A DNA stretch of 64,000 nt. Origin: Poronia punctata (taxonomy: Eukaryota > Ascomycota > Sordariomycetes > Xylariales > Xylariaceae). The notes below the pieces were generated by a model, which was not told the origin of the DNA, ran no database searches, and saw nothing but the letters and a program-made list of their open reading frames with translations. Below are positions 1 through 13,000 of this stretch, piece by piece (position 1 is the stretch's first letter; each line of letters begins with the position of its first letter). Made by a program: the position numbers and the translations under genes. The stretch covers positions 202,347 through 266,346 of the forward strand of contig MU401484.1 in assembly GCA_022579005.1 (NCBI GenBank), given 5' to 3'.

Positions 1-2094
1 AAACATGTACTTGCCAAGAGATACGCCGTATTTTCTTATCTCCCGATGCGCCAGTGCTGATCAGTTAATTCCGAGGCCAGCTAGTCGCTATCAACGTCTA
101 CACCTACAAAGTTACCGGCGCACTTGCGAATACAGACGCTCTAAGTTTGATAATTGGTTTCTACGCGTAGATACGAGAGAAGAAGAAATGATCGTGCCTT
201 TGCATGGAACTGACTGGTGAAAAGCGTGATAATCTAAGCGGTCTCAAAGCACGCAGCTCCTAAGCGCGATCCAAGGGGTTACCCTTTTGGGGAAAGCTCA
301 TTTTGTTGACTGACGTCATAACTTTCTGCTGCTTTACGACGCTGGGTTCACCCACCTGCCAGTCTACTCACTCACCTAATACTCCCCGGTCAACACTCGG
401 GTTACCAACCTAGCGCCATAATATACAACCACTTTACAGTATATCCTCTATTGCGGCCGTTGTTGACCCGTACAGAGTTTTGGAGTAGCATATGCCGAAT
501 GCATAATTCCAGTTTAAGAAAACTTTTGCAAAGCTTTCTCTGTCGCAACTATACGGCGTAGCTGATCGGAGCCGTGCAAACAATTTACATGACTTTGGTA
601 GGTATGTTATGACTATAACCCATTATCGAGAGAATCATCATGGAGGCTCAACGATGATCTTTTTGCTCGCAGCGAACTGGCCTATCGGTTAAGGTAAACA
701 CACCAGGGACACGCATTCAGTTATCTAACCTGGTCTACTGTCCCTGTGCGCCTGTGATGGTTGCTCTCTGATCGTCCCTGGGGCGTTGGTTTTCCAGGCC
801 CTAGATAGGTTATCTAGATCGGGAGCTCGCCTCTCGACGCCAATCAGGAGATCTACGACGATCACCGCGTGACACGACGTGACGGCTACCCGCTTCCCGT
901 GTTGCTGACCTAATACTTACAATTAGTATCTCTCGGGGGCAAGGCTCCCATTGTAATTCAGAGTGCCCAGATCAAATCACGGACATCATGGGACCTAGTA
1001 TTGACATTTAAGGTAGGTATCGGCTGTGAAGCTACTGAATAGCCGTATTTCGGCAAATCTTCCCCTGTATTTTAAGTGAAGGCTTCAGCCTTGGACATAT
1101 CAATCACGCCCGTCATTGGCTTGCAGTATGGCGACATGTACTGCAACCGCAGTTGGCGCAAATATCCAATAGTTGGCAGACTATGTTAATTTCAGCGCAA
1201 CCCATTGGCAAATTCGTAGTCAAGGGCCTCAAGCGCTGCTGTAGGCGCCAGGGGACTCTGGGGGAGGGGATCATCAATACGGACTGGAGTCGCAACCCCT
1301 TCAAAGCATATGCAGGTCAATATTATGAGCAGGCAAGTATGTTAAGTACGATACCAGATTGGGGATAGAAAGATGCAAGCGTCTCTAGTAAGTCTGCAAG
1401 ATGGGTTCGCGGGCTGTGATTTGCAGCTAACGCTACGACGTCTCATGCATTAGGAGGCGGGCAAATGGATGCATAGAGCAAGTGAGACACTCCGTGCACT
1501 GACGAATGGGTCAGTTTAATAAGTGATTGGAGTAATTGGTGACAACTCCTAGGTAGCAATAGGGAGGTAAGAAGATAATCGAATGGAGGTAGGTATATCT
1601 ACATAGTAGTATCACCATACACCACGGGGAATAGCCTACACATACAAGTAGGCTAGGTCCGCGTCTGCCTCCTGTCGTGTATAGGGGTGCGCGGTTAAGC
1701 AAAACGCGATAGCGCATTTTGGTCCAAAGGCCGGCCGGCTAGGCTTCAGTTAAGAGTTTGCTGCTACCTTATACATTACTAATACCTATACTCAAGTTCC
1801 ACCGCACTTTTACAGACGGCGTACCTGCGTGTTGACAAATTAAGCCCAAATAGTCAAGGGCATACTTTATCGTTTTCTAGATAGGATATGTACGAGTAAG
1901 GGTAGATAATCCAACAAGTCAAAAACCTACCCCCCAACTTTCTTCATTAATGGCAAGGTGAGGATCGAGGACATGAAGAGACGCGAAACCTGGCGCAGGA
2001 ATCGTGAAAGCAATATACCTGGATTTTATGGACTTACGGATTTCCTATCTCGGCAGTAGCAGGGATGCATAGGCCAATGACCAAATCTTACATC
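1..2094. other. Gene-free stretch at the left edge
   Basis: No open frame here has recognisable motifs or codon use suggesting a real gene. The longest frames are about 70 codons and many begin at non-ATG codons. The bases look like ordinary mid-GC fungal intergenic DNA. One copy of the dispersed octamer TACGAGTA lies at 1891-1898. Confidence 0.5.
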
Positions 2095-2100
2095 TATTTC

Positions 2101-2567
2101 GTAGCCCACCTACGTCTACCTTGAAAAATTCCTACATCCAAGGAGTTTCCCACTTAGGGCCCGATACTCAACGCCAGCGTGTAGATCGCAGCGCATTGTT
2201 TTTTGCCTAAGTATTTTAAAGAAAAATAACTTGACTTGCTACCTATATACATGTATACCTGCTACCTATATACATGTATACCTGCTACCTATATACATGT
2301 ATACCTGCTACCTATATACATGTATACCTGCTACCTATACTTGCGACCTTTTTCTATTAACCTGCGCCTTATATGCAAACCTACAAGTAGACTGGCCTAC
2401 TTATACGTAGGTGCTACCTATGTTGATAACAATTAAAGTCACTAATAGAAGAGGTACATACTAAGGCGCTGTACTAAAGAATCATGTAAAAGGAAGGATC
2501 TAATGTGTGCTAAGTGGAGAAACTCCGTGGATGTAGGAATTTTTCAAGGTAGACGTAGGTGGGCTAC
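2101..2567. mobile_element. 467-bp MITE-like element with terminal inverted repeats and target-site duplication
   Basis: Bases 2101-2139 are an exact reverse complement of 2529-2567 (39 of 39). The match continues inward for about 17 more bases, to about 2156 and 2511, with one substitution and one single-base gap. The element is flanked directly by the same hexamer, TATTTC, at 2095-2100 and 2568-2573, as expected of a target-site duplication. The interior has no coding capacity and holds a tandem repeat at 2237-2339. Short length, long terminal inverted repeats, no ORF and a flanking duplication fit a non-autonomous DNA transposon. The superfamily cannot be assigned, because a 6-bp duplication does not match the common 2-, 3- or 8-bp classes. 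The nearly perfect arms suggest recent insertion. Confidence 0.85.
2237..2339. repeat. 23-bp tandem repeat inside the inverted-repeat element
   Basis: Four exact copies of a 23-base unit lie at 2237-2259, 2260-2282, 2283-2305 and 2306-2328, followed by a partial fifth copy to 2339. The unit contains the palindrome TATACATGTATA, so each copy could form a small hairpin. There is no sequence variation between copies, which points to recent expansion. Confidence 0.9.
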
Positions 2568-2573
2568 TATTTC

Positions 2574-5500
2574 GCATGCTTTAACATCAACGTACCTGGT
2601 CCAAGCTTCGCGGTTGAATCCACTTGTAGCTCGCAATTGGCTTGGGCATTTGTAACTATTTTCCATGCATCCAAGTTTATCTACTCGTAGGAAGCAGCCC
2701 GCATACACACCCAGGGCTGCCAGGTAGTACATACATTGCAATTACTGTACCTATTCTGTCAGCTGTGGGTTGTGGGTATCTGCATGCAAGTAATATATTG
2801 GGTAAAAAGGGCATCTTTGCAGATGACGTCAGTCCTGTAGAGGGAGGGATTGAGCATTTTCAAAGCATGTAAAAGTTTCTGTGGCGACTTACAACAAGTC
2901 TTTTCCTTGAAGCTTTTTCATGATATGTTATATAACGGTAGTGCACCGGCCACCTACTATAAAAGCGTTGTAAGGAGGTATGTAGCGTGGACTCGGCTAA
3001 GCACGTAAGCAGCCACATGCCGCACAGATAGGAACTTTAGTTCAAGGCGTTAGGTGCCCCGGCACGAGGGCAGGCAATCAGCATCCATTTTGCTCTCTCA
3101 GATAGACGTACTATGCAAGTAGGATACGACTCTGTTGAACTGCTACAGGGAGGGAAAACCGAATGTAAAGCTACAAATGTAAAGGTAGGCGAGATATCGA
3201 ATGTTTCACGCTCATCTTTGGTCTCTTCCACACCAATCCCTTCGATGGATGAACTCCGGATGGCCTGCCGAAACCTACTTAATCGACCACTAACAATACG
3301 CGGTTTCCACCATTACTGTGAAAGGTACACGGTTGCCCCACCGGGCTATAGGTTTTCAAGTTCGTCGCGCGTGTGCTGCTCACGTCCAATGCAAGACAGC
3401 GGCCCCGTTCTGCGTTCTACGATTTAACCATGACGAACCAAGTCATCATCAACAAAAACACCTCCTCGGGAATCCAAGTAGGTAGCCCTGTGAGGTAGCT
3501 TCCTGCTAGGTAGTACATAATAGTTCGGTCGGCAAAACGCAGTGCTACGGGCCCACAGATCACAGCCATTCATTTCTCGACTGGGATGCAAGAAGATAAA
3601 GTTCGATGTGATCCCATGGGGTTTTGCGAATCCCATGCATCAACTTCCCTACTCGTACATGACAAAAGGCTCCTTCCTTCCGGGCAGTATCATGGAAGCC
3701 GGGAGGAAGGAAAGGGGAAGAATGTAACAAGACGACTGCTCTGTCTTTTCCCCTTCCCCCTTACAACAACCACTCATAGCTCCTTTTCTTATGAACTGAA
3801 GTTACCTTTTAAAATTCTTCGACCTCCATTATCTTATGGATCTCGCCTATTGCACCGAGCAGTAAGAGGGACCTTGCAGGTGAAATTGGAGGCTTCAACA
3901 CAGAAAGTCGTCTTCGTTGCGGGGGCACCGAGTAGGAAATAGCGACATTCCGAACAACGAGAAGGTTTTCGTCGTAATCACGGCGAGATCGTTGCTCGAG
4001 AAAGCAAGACGAATTGGCAAAATGTAAGCCGCTCACAGGATTGCGGGCGGCGCTGCAGGTTCATACAAAGGTGCACATCGGGCTTTCTGCTGTGCGATCG
4101 ATAGTCGACGAGCTGCCAGACTCCTGATCGTCGCTTCTGAATTATTTCTCGGCGGGGGTTAGCGACCTGGATGCCCATACATTCGGCCGGCTTTGAGCTT
4201 GAATGAGTAAAAGATCGCCATCAGATCCTGAGAACTTGCTTGCCGGCCCCGCGCTACTTGCTATTTACCTCCCTTACTAGTGTGGCTGCGCCTAAATTAG
4301 TGCCTCCCGCCCCCCCCCCCCCCCCCCGGGCAGGGGCAGAGTTGTAGCAGCGCTAACTGAAAACAACACCCCAAAAGTTGGCACCAAGTTGAACACAGTA
4401 CACACAAGATCAAAACGCACTTCAATTTTCGACTTCCTCTTCTTCCCTTTTTATCACAATTATTTGCATCTCGTTTTCGCATTCTGTGTGGGACGTCGGA
4501 GTCTCTCTATCCCTCTATTTTACCCTTCCCCTCTCCCCTTCCCCAGATGCTACACACAGTATAGGACATGGCATTTTACTGTCTACGCCCGGGCTTGGTT
4601 CAGCAAGAATTGCGCTTGGTAGGTAGGCAAGGGTAGGTGCTAAGTCTTAATTTAACTCCCGACTACCATCGTGGAATCCCCGAATCGATTTCCCATTCTA
4701 GTATGCCAGAGTGGGACAGATATTCAGGAACATGGAACATGGAACATGGCAGAGAGAACTGTTTCGGACCCTAACCGAAGATGATTATGAGAGGAATTTC
4801 GAGTGCTCAGGGCGTCTCGGTTAGTGATGGCTTTGGGCCGTTTGCGGCTTCCTGCTCTCTGTTTCTGTATGGTGCTTCCTCTGTCCGTCCGTAACCCCGG
4901 TATTGCACATTATCTTCATGTCCACTTGGTGTTATTATTAATTGGCACATAGCACATTTGATGTCTACCTGAAGAGTAAGCCCAGGGTAGAATATGCTCA
5001 AGACGATCTTGTGCCCGTCGTTTTTACAATTGAAGAATAATTCTATAACCCCATGGCTTGAGCTAGAAGTCTTGGTAAAGACGCCTCATTCCTGGGGCCA
5101 GCGCCCGCGTCCACGGGTCTCGGCTGTTTCGGCTTCACGATAGTTGCAACCCACTGCATCCGAGACGATTGCATCGATCCGTGGCGTACGATTTGGCCCT
5201 GAGGGCCTCAACGCCACTTTGCATGACGGCCCATGCCCACGTTTTTGGGACATGGAATAAGCCGCAGAAGGTTAGAAGCAGGTGACCACGACGATTAGTA
5301 GCCCGCCAAGCTAGGAAAGAAGCACTGTTTCTAGAGTCTAGATAGCCCCAGGCCCGGTTCGACTGGGTGGCTTGACTATCAGCTGATGAACACTCGACTG
5401 CCATGCCATCTAGACGTCCAGATACAGGTAACTTGACCTAGCTATCTCAAAACAGGCGAAAAACGCGGGGTAAAAGAACTGGATTGGACCTTCCCCTGGG

Positions 5501-8500
5501 CGAAGTGCTCCGTGACCCCTGCTTAAGGCGTTTGGTGGCTGACGGGCGAGCTACGATAGTGCCTGATTCGATGGATGCTAATGTGAAAACCTGGTCGTAC
5601 GAATCCCCAAATCTCCAAAGACCAAAATTTACTACGGATTCCTCCCCGGGAACTGTCTCGTGCGGTCCAAGCGTACTCGCAATGTGGTTGGATAAAATCC
5701 AACGGCCATGCCCTCTGTGCTCTAGTCCAAGGATTTGCCAACTGTTTGACTTGTTTACCAGCGTCGTCCTGAGACGAATCGCCTTGGTCTTGACCGCCAA
5801 ACCCCGAGGAACCTTTGCTCAAACTAATGGCTATATTACTCAAATGCACGAGCGCTTAGGTGTGTCTAGACATCACAAGCGACATGCGATAGGTATGTCA
5901 GATGACCTAGGTTTTCAGTTCTTGATTCTGGACTATACACCTTGCCCGAACCGTGGAACCTGCGTGTGGACGTGGTCTAATGGCCTTGGGAATAGCGACA
6001 AACCTTTTTTGTTTAGTCCAAAACGTGTACAGTACTTACATGATGCTATAGCCGGGAAGCATCTAATCTACAAGTCTGTGGTAGATGTCACTCGAGTTCT
6101 TGTCATACTGTTATACGGAGTACATGACTAGAAACTTGGCATTGCTTGATTTCCTCTGGTATGTCGTCGCGACGAGACTCCCCTCTTGTTCTGAGTAGGG
6201 CAAGGCAAGGCAAGGCAAGGCAAGGCAAGGTACCGTGGCCGTCAACTAGGTAGAAAGGAATATCGTAGCCGGCGCTGGCGCTGGCGTCTAGGTACCTCTC
6301 ACGTAACAGAAATCGATCCATGATACCCTTCCTCTTTTTTCCTTCAAGAGAAAGCAACCGTGACATGCTACAGAAATGTGCAACAACAAGACGCAAAAGT
6401 CTCCGCTGTATCGTTAGAAAACAATCATGAGAATGTTTGTAGGTTACTTTACTCTTTTTTCTTTACCCAATCGGCTTCCTCGTGTACACGTACTGCCCGA
6501 ATAGACGGGAATCATTTAGAATGATTTGCCCTTCCCCCTCCCTCCCTCCCTCTTCTCTTTATTTATCGAAAAATGCCCGTAGTATATAAGGTAGGACAAA
6601 AAAGAGGCCACACCACGGCGAAAAACTTCCCTCTTTTTTCTTGAATTCATCGTGGACCGGAATATATATACCCGATGTTGCGGTGCATATATCTAGGAAT
6701 AGAAAATATGTAAAAAAGGGGGGGAGGGGGGGAGTAGGGTTTCAGTCATACAGCACCATGTTACGGTTCTTCATGTTCAAGGGAATTCAGTTCAATTCAT
6801 TTCTCATGTACTGTCCTTTTACAGTGTCAATCTATTCAGATTATCTAGGTATTTCCAACTTCCGAGGTTGTATCTATTTAGGGACAACAAGGAAAGAAGA
6901 AAAGTCTAGACTACCTACTAAAGTTACCTTTTTGCCATGGGTCCCTACACACACAGGCGCGCGCGCGCGCGCACGCAGCCACCAGCTTCGAGACTGTACA
7001 AGTTAAGTTTAAGTATCAACAACACTAACCCTAGGTTAAAACGTAGATGCAAGCGGGACCGTGTGTGTGAGGTGATATGCATGTGTATGGTCTCCATTAC
7101 ACCGAAACCGAAGAAGGAGGGGGGGGGGAAAGCTTCTAGGTTAGCCCCTTTCTTTCTTTCCTTCTACCTACGACACTTTTAGACCTGTGCGAGGGGTAGT
7201 GGTAATCTTGACATGAGTGGAAGGAAGCTTCCCTCTTCTTTACCTACCGTGTTCATCTTTTCTTTTTATGTATGTTGGTTCCCGATGCTTAAGGTAAGTT
7301 GAGGTGGGTAAAGTAGGTAAGGTAGGCTTGACAGCAAATAAATGAAAGAATAGGGGTAGCGCTCGCTCGCGGTATGTATCCCCCCCCCCGTTTGGGGCAA
7401 TATGTAGCTCTTATCTTCTAAAGTTTTTTTGTGGCTTAAAATCTTTTGGCACGGACCCTAGATACATTGTGCAACCTTTATTATTTTCCAAATTAAAAAG
7501 CTAGAAGGGTGAGGGTGAAAGGGGGCTTGAAGGTTGAAGTGACCGTTCCTAGTACCTACCTATCAATCTCCCGAGTTCTGGCCCAATTGCCGCCAGGAGA
7601 GAGAGAAAATAAGAAGAAGAAGGGTGTCATCGGCTCCACGTATGTGCATACAATATCATGTCGTAGGCCTGCTGTTAGATAGTGCTTCCATGTACCTACC
7701 TCTTTTACCATCTAGGGTAACACCGGCCCGGAACACGGTGTTTATTATCTTCCAACGGACACTGGGACCCTGAAGCTGGACCAACAATTGTGAAACCGTG
7801 TGGTTGCGGTTTTCTTACTTTTTTGTTTTTTATCTCCTAGTTTCCCGGACGCAACGCTTGTTTCCCTGCAGCGTACAACAGAAAGTAACCGGACTACTAA
7901 CTTACACGTACATAATTGTGATGTGATGCGATGCAAGTAAGCTTTCACCGGTGGCGTTACTAGGTAGGATTGTAGGATTCCCAAAAGATTATACATAATA
8001 CGCCTAGGATATTGCTTTCTCTTCTCGAGAGTGTGCATATATGCGCCACATTATAGCTTATAATATGGTTTCGGTTGATAACGAGGCAGGTAGCCTAACG
8101 TGGGAGCCACAGCGGGAAAAACGGTTGTGACACGAACCACATCTTTCTGTCGGACGAGTCTGTTATCAGTAGGGCAGCGCACAGTAACACGAACGGACCG
8201 TGGCCGGCCAGGCATGGGATGGCCCGGATTTCCCTGGCTTTTGGACAATCAAACCCCCCCTGCCCCCTTCTACACATATGGCGGCATGTTCTCGAATGGC
8301 GTGAGAAAGATGAGATGATGGCGACGAGAAGAAACTCGGTTCCGACCGACGTGACTGTGGGATAGTCATTTATTCAAGCGAACGCTTTCAATTATCTATA
8401 CGCAACTGCTGGCACACAAGGGAAGAAAATGGTATATAGAATGCGGGTGATGAAAATCAAATTGACGTATGTCTGCCAATACCGTATAGATAACTGTACA

Positions 8501-10081
8501 ACCTACCCATGAGGTGTGAGGGGAGTACTTTGCGACTCAACACATTTGCCGTCAACTACGTCAATAAAGCCAAAGGTTTTGTATAGGGGGTCTGTTAAGA
8601 ACAAGTTTATCGAACAGGTTCGACCTATCAATAGCAAGCGAAGCTGAAAAATTATGTCAGTATTGCAGATTGATGGGCCTGGGTAGGTGGGAGAATGGGC
8701 GACATCGGGGCCGTCATCCGTAGCTAACGGCACTATATCCAACCGGCGGTCCGGCATTAAGGAGCGGGAAAAGCTGGGGGGGGGGATATCTTTTTCTTTT
8801 GTAGCGCTTTGCGCGGGGCATGCTTGGATCGGGGAGCCACCCCCGCCCGACACGGCCGGAAGACAGAGACTATATAGGCTATATAGAGGCATAAACTTTC
8901 CTTCCCTCAAAGCGTGAAATTCAAGGATAATGGCAACAACAACTTCAAGTGATGCTAGGATAGTACCCATTACGGCTTTTGGTAAGTGAAATAAAGCTCA
9001 TATATACTTACTCACCGGAAGGTCCGGCCTTCATGTGGAAAGTAATTGTAGTTTGTCGTCTAGGTAAGCATCCACATCCCCGTCCGGGTATTTTAAGCTT
9101 CCTTGAAAGTTAGGTTGGTACGGGCAAATTAAAGTATGATTTGTGCCGATAGCTGACATAATCATGTATTTGTTGGTAATGAAAACTCTGTGTCGCGATT
9201 GCCTCCTCTCTTCTTCGAAACGTACTAGAGCCGAATATCGGGCCCCTTTCCTGCCGCATTCGCAATCTGTTGGCAAGTAAACTGTTTCAAGTGCTTCCGT
9301 CATAGATGGGCCTTTCTTCAAATATGAAGCCCCTGGATTGGCGGGGGGGTGTTCGTCGTCGGTGACGCTGAACGAATTATACCCACTTGTTGAGGGGCTG
9401 AACACGTTCTTTCGGAGCCGAACGCGTAATCTGCTTTATTTTTTTGACTTCATCTGGCTATCTATCGCTCACGGGCCTGCTCTTGTTGTGAAGTTTGATA
9501 GGGATCTCGATGTTTCGAAGCCGATGTCTCTTAAAGCAGATGCTAGAGCAAGAACGCCATGTGGCTAAGGATCTCGGCGATAATATAATTTTGGCAACCC
9601 CTATCCATGAGGCAATGCTTCTATCTATATTCTTCCAACCATATTGCATGATTTTGCTTGGCTGGGTATAGGGAAACTGGACCATCGCCTCCCACTCCCT
9701 GCAGCGTCACTCGGTCGTCCGGTACCTGCGTGATGAATTTACAGTGCGTAACGGTATTCCAAAATTTGCGATTTCTCATCTGGATGATGTGTACACGGAT
9801 AGACCAAGGATGCGTCGCCACCTCGCGTACCGGTATAGTCCGGTAGAGAAAAAGAGGAATTTTCATACCGGGCTACTTACACGTAGCGGTGAGACATATA
9901 TATTTTCACTGGCCGGCAACAATGTCCCTGACATTCTCTTAGACACCTACCGTTCTTGGTGAGAAAGCCACAATCTACTATTTCTATTTACTTGAAGGTG
10001 TCTTTATCATATTCCAGTAACGAAACGCGTGACGACATATTGGCTGGGTCATCACCTTACCCTTCTTAAAACTGTTCAAAT
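2574..10081. other. Gene-poor region before the first clear gene
   Basis: This stretch is about 7.5 kb with no gene I can defend. The longest frame is at 5484-6131 (+, 215 codons). It starts at a non-ATG codon, matches no family I recognise and overlaps two long frames on the other strand. Frames at 8503-8970 (-) and 9031-9405 (-) are equally anonymous. Simple repeats include 18 C at 4310-4327, three GGAACAT-like units near 4729-4748, a GC dinucleotide tract near 6959-6973 and six CAAGG units at 6201-6230. TACTCGTA copies lie at 2682 and 3650. Decayed genes or unrecognised small genes are not excluded. Confidence 0.4.
6201..6230. repeat. (CAAGG)6 microsatellite
   Basis: Six perfect copies of the pentamer CAAGG occur in a row in non-coding sequence. 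Confidence 0.9.
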
Positions 10082-13000
10082 ATGAAGAACAGACGGTCTA
10101 TATCCGCACTAGATGTGCTGATAACAGTGTTATCGGGCGCAGCAACCGCCCTCGGGGGGTTCGCCGGACCACATGGAGGACACCAGGGCCATCAAAACTC
10201 GCCTGGCAATGGATATGGCGGATCCGGCTGGAAGTGGCCGTGCAAAGGCGACGACTGCAACGCAGATAACAACTGGTCCGCTATGACCGAGGACACGTAC
10301 ACTACTACGATTACCGAGACTGTCGTTTTTGGCGGTGGTCGACTAGGAGGCCCTTTTGGCCGTCCCCATTTCGGCATAGGCATGGGCGGTGGCAACCACG
10401 GCTGGATGGCCACCTCTACCGAGACGGAGACGGAGACGGCCACTGCTACAGTGACGGCGACGGACTCGGTCACCAACATCGTGACTGTGACTTCGGAAGT
10501 TTTGGAGACAGTCACTCAAACTGCTACCGCTACCGTCACTCAAACTGCTGATATGGGCCCATCTATGCCACACGGCTCGATGCCAGGTCATGGCTCAAGT
10601 GGCGGGAACGGTGTACCCTACCCTGCAGAGCACCTCAAGGTCGGGGTAAAACCCGGCTTCGAGGACTTGCATGGGAACTTTAGCCGGGAACACGATGCCC
10701 ATCTGGAGGCTCGTGGTGGCAGGAATAGGCACGGAGGGGGTAGGGGTTCTGGCCGGGGACAGAACGGAGGACAGAATAGGGGACAGAATAGGGGGCAGAA
10801 TGGGGGACAGAATAGGGGAAAGAATAGGGGAGGGCGGCCAGGTGGAGGAAACGGTAAACATGAAGAAAACGGAAATGGAAACGCACGTCTTGGCAATGGC
10901 ATGGATGGAGGCAGCGGTACTATGCATGGAGTGGTAAGTTGTCTAACCGATCCCATCACCAATCCAGATCTCGGTCGGAGGCTAACATGTGACTCTCTTA
11001 GGCCGACGACGATTACATGTCAGATTGTCAGGGGACGACGGTGGTGGTAACTTCGTACGTCACCGAGACGGAGACTGAGACTCAAACCGAGGCCCAGTAT
11101 GCCACGTACACGGCAACAGCCACCGTCACCAACACGGCCACCAACACCGTTACCAATACGGCTACGGCTACTGCTACAGCCACGGTGTCCGTGGAAGTCA
11201 CGCAAACTGCGGGTCAAGGAGACTGGAGTTACAGCTCGGGTTAGTGCTTAGGACTCTACTCTATACATATTATATGTATATATATATTATATATATATAA
11301 TATGTTGTATAGGTTTTCTCTGTTTCCTATGTAACCTATTCCGTCTCAACGGGTTTGCACGAAGCCAAGCTGACGTGTGCCGTTGCAGTACGTGTTTTAA
11401 ATGCCCACTCTAAGTGACCAACTTCTACCCTTATGACCATCGATTTACTATCCAACGATGAGTTCCCAAATTCCCCTCCATCACAACTAACAAGGAGTTA
11501 TATCCCCCTGACAGGTTCCCGAGACGTACACGCAAACCCAGTCCGTGACGTAAGTAACCCCCTTGAATTTGGCAACACAACCTATATGCACTAGGTTAGC
11601 AGAAAGGCATATTCTGCAACAAGAAAAAATGATGATAAAAAAAAAGGAAGAACCCTAGCCATAAGAGCGTCGATACTGATATCTCTTACTCATAGAAAAA
11701 CGTATACATCCACGATTGTAAGTCGATATGACTTCGAGTACTAACAACCAAACCCCCCTAATGTTCTTGACAGACCATTTGGAACTCGTATACATCTACT
11801 GTAACCGCGACAGCCACAGCTACGGCAACGATTTCGCTATCAGTGAGTTGATTCCCCTTCCAAGAAGGTAGAGCAACAGGAAAGGAAATAGGCTGGTGAT
11901 AACCAGAAAGGAGAATACTGACGTGAGACGGAATATAGTACTGGGAATCCGCATCGACTAGCTACGCGGTAAATTGAAAACGACCCCCTACCACCCACCC
12001 GCCCCCTAATACACCCGACACTCACCCGTCGTCTCCGATTTACAACAATAACAGGCGGCTAACTCATATTCATCATACTGCAGTCCACGTTCACGTCGGC
12101 ATACACATACACATCAACAGTCACCAATTACTTGTCGACATCGTACGCAACCTACACAGCCACGGTGACGAACACGGGATCGAACACGGCTTACTCCACA
12201 TACACCGTCTACCCGAGCACCGTGACGCAGACCAACACGGTGACAAACACCGTCACCTACTCCGACTCGGCCACGTTCACAAGCAGTTTCCTAAGCACGT
12301 ACACGAGCACCTTTACCTCTAGCGGTTTTGGCAGCACATATACATCGACGTACACGAATGCCGGGACTTATACGGGTCCGGGTACCACGTATACTTCGAC
12401 TATATACGGCACAGGTACGGGCACCAATATAGGGACTACGTATACTTCAACTATATACAGCACCGGTACAAGTGGGCCGTATACTTCGACTATATACAGT
12501 ACCGGTACAAGTGGGCCGTATACTTCAACTATATACAGCACCGGTACAAGTGGGCCGTATACTACAATTGTAGGCACGCGAACAAGTACGGGTACGGGTC
12601 CTGGTAGTACGTATACTTCGACTATATACAGTACCTTTACGGGCACAGGGACAAACAGCGGGCCCTACACTTCAACTATATACAGCACAGGCACAGGCAC
12701 GAACGCGAACACGGGCACGGGCACGGGCAGTGGGTTATACACTACTACCGTTGTGAGCACCCGAACGAGAACGGGGACAGGCGGGCCAGGAAACTCAGGT
12801 AAGATGCCGAACAAGACTCATATTGACCGCCTACACCAAGTGAATGAATGATAATAACTGACTTTTGGGTAACCAGGAACCAACACGGTGACAAATACCT
12901 ATACCACCACCGCCGGGGCTGGCAACAGCAATAGCCGGACGGTAACTGGCACAAGCACAGGGACTAATTTTCGTCAGTCACAAGGCCAACCAGCCTCGAG

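Noticed and set aside
2237..2339. Possible CRISPR-like array
   Set aside because: The units are directly adjacent tandem copies with no unique spacers, in a eukaryotic genome and inside an inverted-repeat element.
5484..6131. 215-codon open frame (+), the longest in the first 10 kb
   Set aside because: It starts at a non-ATG codon, has no recognisable domain, no spliced continuation with family motifs, and overlaps long antisense frames. It may be chance.
8503..9405. Minus-strand frames of 155 and 124 codons (8503-8970, 9031-9405)
   Set aside because: No motif, no plausible splice partner and low-complexity patches. The evidence is too weak to call a gene.
10192..10962. Long antisense frames, including a Pro-rich one, across the Thr-rich gene
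   Set aside because: They mirror the repetitive codon pattern of the sense exon; the sense strand has signal peptide, splice continuity and GPI tail.
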